Below are positions 4,766 to 6,011 of a stretch of 6,011 bases of DNA, piece by piece. Under the pieces are notes generated by a model, which saw nothing but the letters and a program-made list of their open reading frames with translations, had not been told where the DNA came from and made no database searches. The stretch spans positions 1 through 6,011 of the forward strand of contig SXUH01000111.1 of assembly GCA_005791855.1 (NCBI GenBank), given 5' to 3'. Source of the DNA: Bdellovibrionales bacterium. Lineage in GTDB: Bacteria; Bdellovibrionota; Bacteriovoracia; Bacteriovoracales; Bacteriovoracaceae. Positions within the stretch are counted from its first letter, which is position 1. Every line of letters begins with the position of its first letter. The position numbers were made by a program, and so were the translations under genes.

Positions 4766-6011
4766 ATGAAACTCATCCTCCTCGCCCTCCTTCTCCTCTC
4801 CACTGCCTTCGCAAGCAACGACGTCACCCACAGGCCGAAGTCCTTCAAGTGGGAGAAGGGTGTGGCCGCCTTCGTCGACTTCAAGGAAGTGGTCTACACC
4901 ATCGTCTACGACGTGGCCCAGAAGGGAGCGGCGGTGCGAGCGAACTTCGTGATGGACGTGGTGGAGGAAGGCTTCCCGGTCTTCGACCTGGTGGAGAAGC
5001 CGCTCTCGGTGAAGGTCAATGGCCAGGAGGTCTCATCCTTCGAGCTCACCACTCCGGATACGGCCACCAGGATCCGCGTGGCCGGCAAGAGCCTCGCCCC
5101 GGGCCGGTACGCGCTGGAGGTGACGGCCCCGCTCCGCCAGCTCGTGCGCTACGAGGCGGGCGGAGTGAAGAGTGCCTTCTGGGTCACCGACCTCGAGGAC
5201 CGCTTCTACCTCGAGCGCTACATCCCGTGCAACCTCGAGTACGACCGGATCAAGATGTACTTCGACGTCACCTTCCGGGGCCTCACGCAGAAGCAGCACA
5301 TCTTCGCCAACGGCCGGGTCTCCGTCCTGAAGGAGAACCGCGCGCGGATCGAGTTCCCCGACTACTACACCGTGAACTCTCTCTACTTCCACACGACGCC
5401 GGTGGGATCGGTGGACGTCGTCAACTTCCCGTACCAGTCGAAGAATGGCCGCACGCTGCCGGTGACGATCTACGTCGCCAAGGAAGCCAACGGTGCCGCC
5501 TCCCTCGAGACGTGGAAGGCCCAGACCCTCCGGATCCTCGCCAACCTCGAAGGAGACTTCGGCGCGTTCCCGCACGAGGCGGTGACCATCTACAACGCCG
5601 ACCTCTCCGACATGGGCCTCGGCGGGATGGAGTACGCGGGCGCCACGGTGACCAACCTCGGTTCCCTGAGCCACGAACTCTTCCATTCCTACTACGCCCG
5701 CGGCTGGGCCCCGGCTAACGGAAACGCGGGCTGGATCGACGAAGCCCTGGCGAGCTGGAGAGACAAGGGCTTCACCCGACTCACCACCTTCAGCGGCAGC
5801 TCGCGCATGGCCTCGAACCCGTACTACACGAGGAAGACCGACACCATGGCCTACACCTACGGTGCTCGCTTCATGGGCTACCTCGACGGGAAGCTCGCGG
5901 AGAAGGGAGGCCTCAGGCCCTTCCTCGTGCACCTCCTCGGGAAGAAGATCTTCACGCCGATGTTCACCGAAGAGTTCATCCACGAGATGGAGCTCTTCTA
6001 CGCCACGAGCC
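4766..6011 (+). CDS. Exported M1-like zinc metallopeptidase (3' end outside window)
   Basis: The open frame runs from ATG 4766 to the window edge without a stop, giving 415 residues. Residues 1-16 (MKLILLALLLLSTAFA) are a Sec signal peptide with probable AFA-S cleavage. An N-terminal beta-rich domain (about 20-240) is followed by a gluzincin domain. HELFH (303-307) is followed by 18 residues and Glu326 in WIDEALA, exactly the HEXXH-x18-E zinc site of family M1. GGMEY (286-290) stands for the GxMEN motif: Glu289, which binds the substrate N-terminus, is kept, but Asn is Tyr. Tyr363 in YTYG aligns with the catalytic Tyr of the YEKG motif. Spacings are tighter than in leukotriene A4 hydrolase, so this is a compact or divergent member; M61 is a less likely alternative because GxMEN is an M1 trait. 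AAGGA five bases before ATG 4766 decides the start; ATGs at 4727 and 4739 are in frame but poorly served. It likely degrades peptides outside the cytoplasm. Confidence 0.88.
   Translation, partial: MKLILLALLLLSTAFASNDVTHRPKSFKWEKGVAAFVDFKEVVYTIVYDVAQKGAAVRANFVMDVVEEGFPVFDLVEKPLSVKVNGQEVSSFELTTPDTATRIRVAGKSLAPGRYALEVTAPLRQLVRYEAGGVKSAFWVTDLEDRFYLERYIPCNLEYDRIKMYFDVTFRGLTQKQHIFANGRVSVLKENRARIEFPDYYTVNSLYFHTTPVGSVDVVNFPYQSKNGRTLPVTIYVAKEANGAASLETWKAQTLRILANLEGDFGAFPHEAVTIYNADLSDMGLGGMEYAGATVTNLGSLSHELFHSYYARGWAPANGNAGWIDEALASWRDKGFTRLTTFSGSSRMASNPYYTRKTDTMAYTYGARFMGYLDGKLAEKGGLRPFLVHLLGKKIFTPMFTEEFIHEMELFYATS

Overview
The window is a plus-strand run of five complete genes and two genes cut by its edges. 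Coding DNA is GC-rich, with third codon positions almost all G or C. The spaces between genes are AT-rich, and Shine-Dalgarno sites are of the usual AGGAG type. Three consecutive genes encode exported proteins with short Sec signal peptides of the MK-hydrophobic-AxA type, which points to a Gram-negative bacterium. A high-GC member of the Bdellovibrionota or a delta-proteobacterial relative would fit, but nothing here proves the taxon.

Region by region: (1) 1-152 is the AT-rich 3' end of a gene whose codon use (ATA, TTA, CTA, AGA, CGA) differs from the rest. A direct repeat of 8 bases lies at and after its stop, so it may be a mobile-element edge. (2) 153-406 is AT-rich and non-coding. It ends in a good promoter whose spacer holds a near-perfect 19-bp palindrome. 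(3) 407-2031 is a umuDC operon, a UmuD-like protein followed by a Y-family polymerase V catalytic subunit, joined by an ATGA overlap. (4) 2075-3073 is a zinc-free MDR oxidoreductase with a possibly leaderless start. (5) 3185-3619 is a small exported protein with four cysteines, followed by a strong symmetrical terminator. (6) 3764-4678 is an exported alpha/beta hydrolase with a full Ser-Asp-His triad. (7) 4766 to the window end is the first 415 residues of an exported M1-like zinc metallopeptidase.

The most notable point is the UmuD-like protein. It begins only eight residues before the position where E. coli UmuD is cleaved, an in-frame stop just upstream rules out a longer form, and the residue aligned with the catalytic Lys97 is Gly80. 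It therefore looks made directly in the active UmuD'-like form, so control of this polymerase V would rest on transcription, probably through the palindrome in the promoter. The second notable point is the leader of the metallopeptidase gene. A ten-pair hairpin buries its Shine-Dalgarno sequence, and two tiny open reading frames overlap the hairpin's 5' side.

Functionally the window falls in two parts: DNA-damage tolerance (umuDC) and a group of secreted or periplasmic proteins (small Cys protein, lipase/esterase-like hydrolase, metallopeptidase) suited to breaking down external polymers or prey material. The oxidoreductase between them shows no evident link to either.
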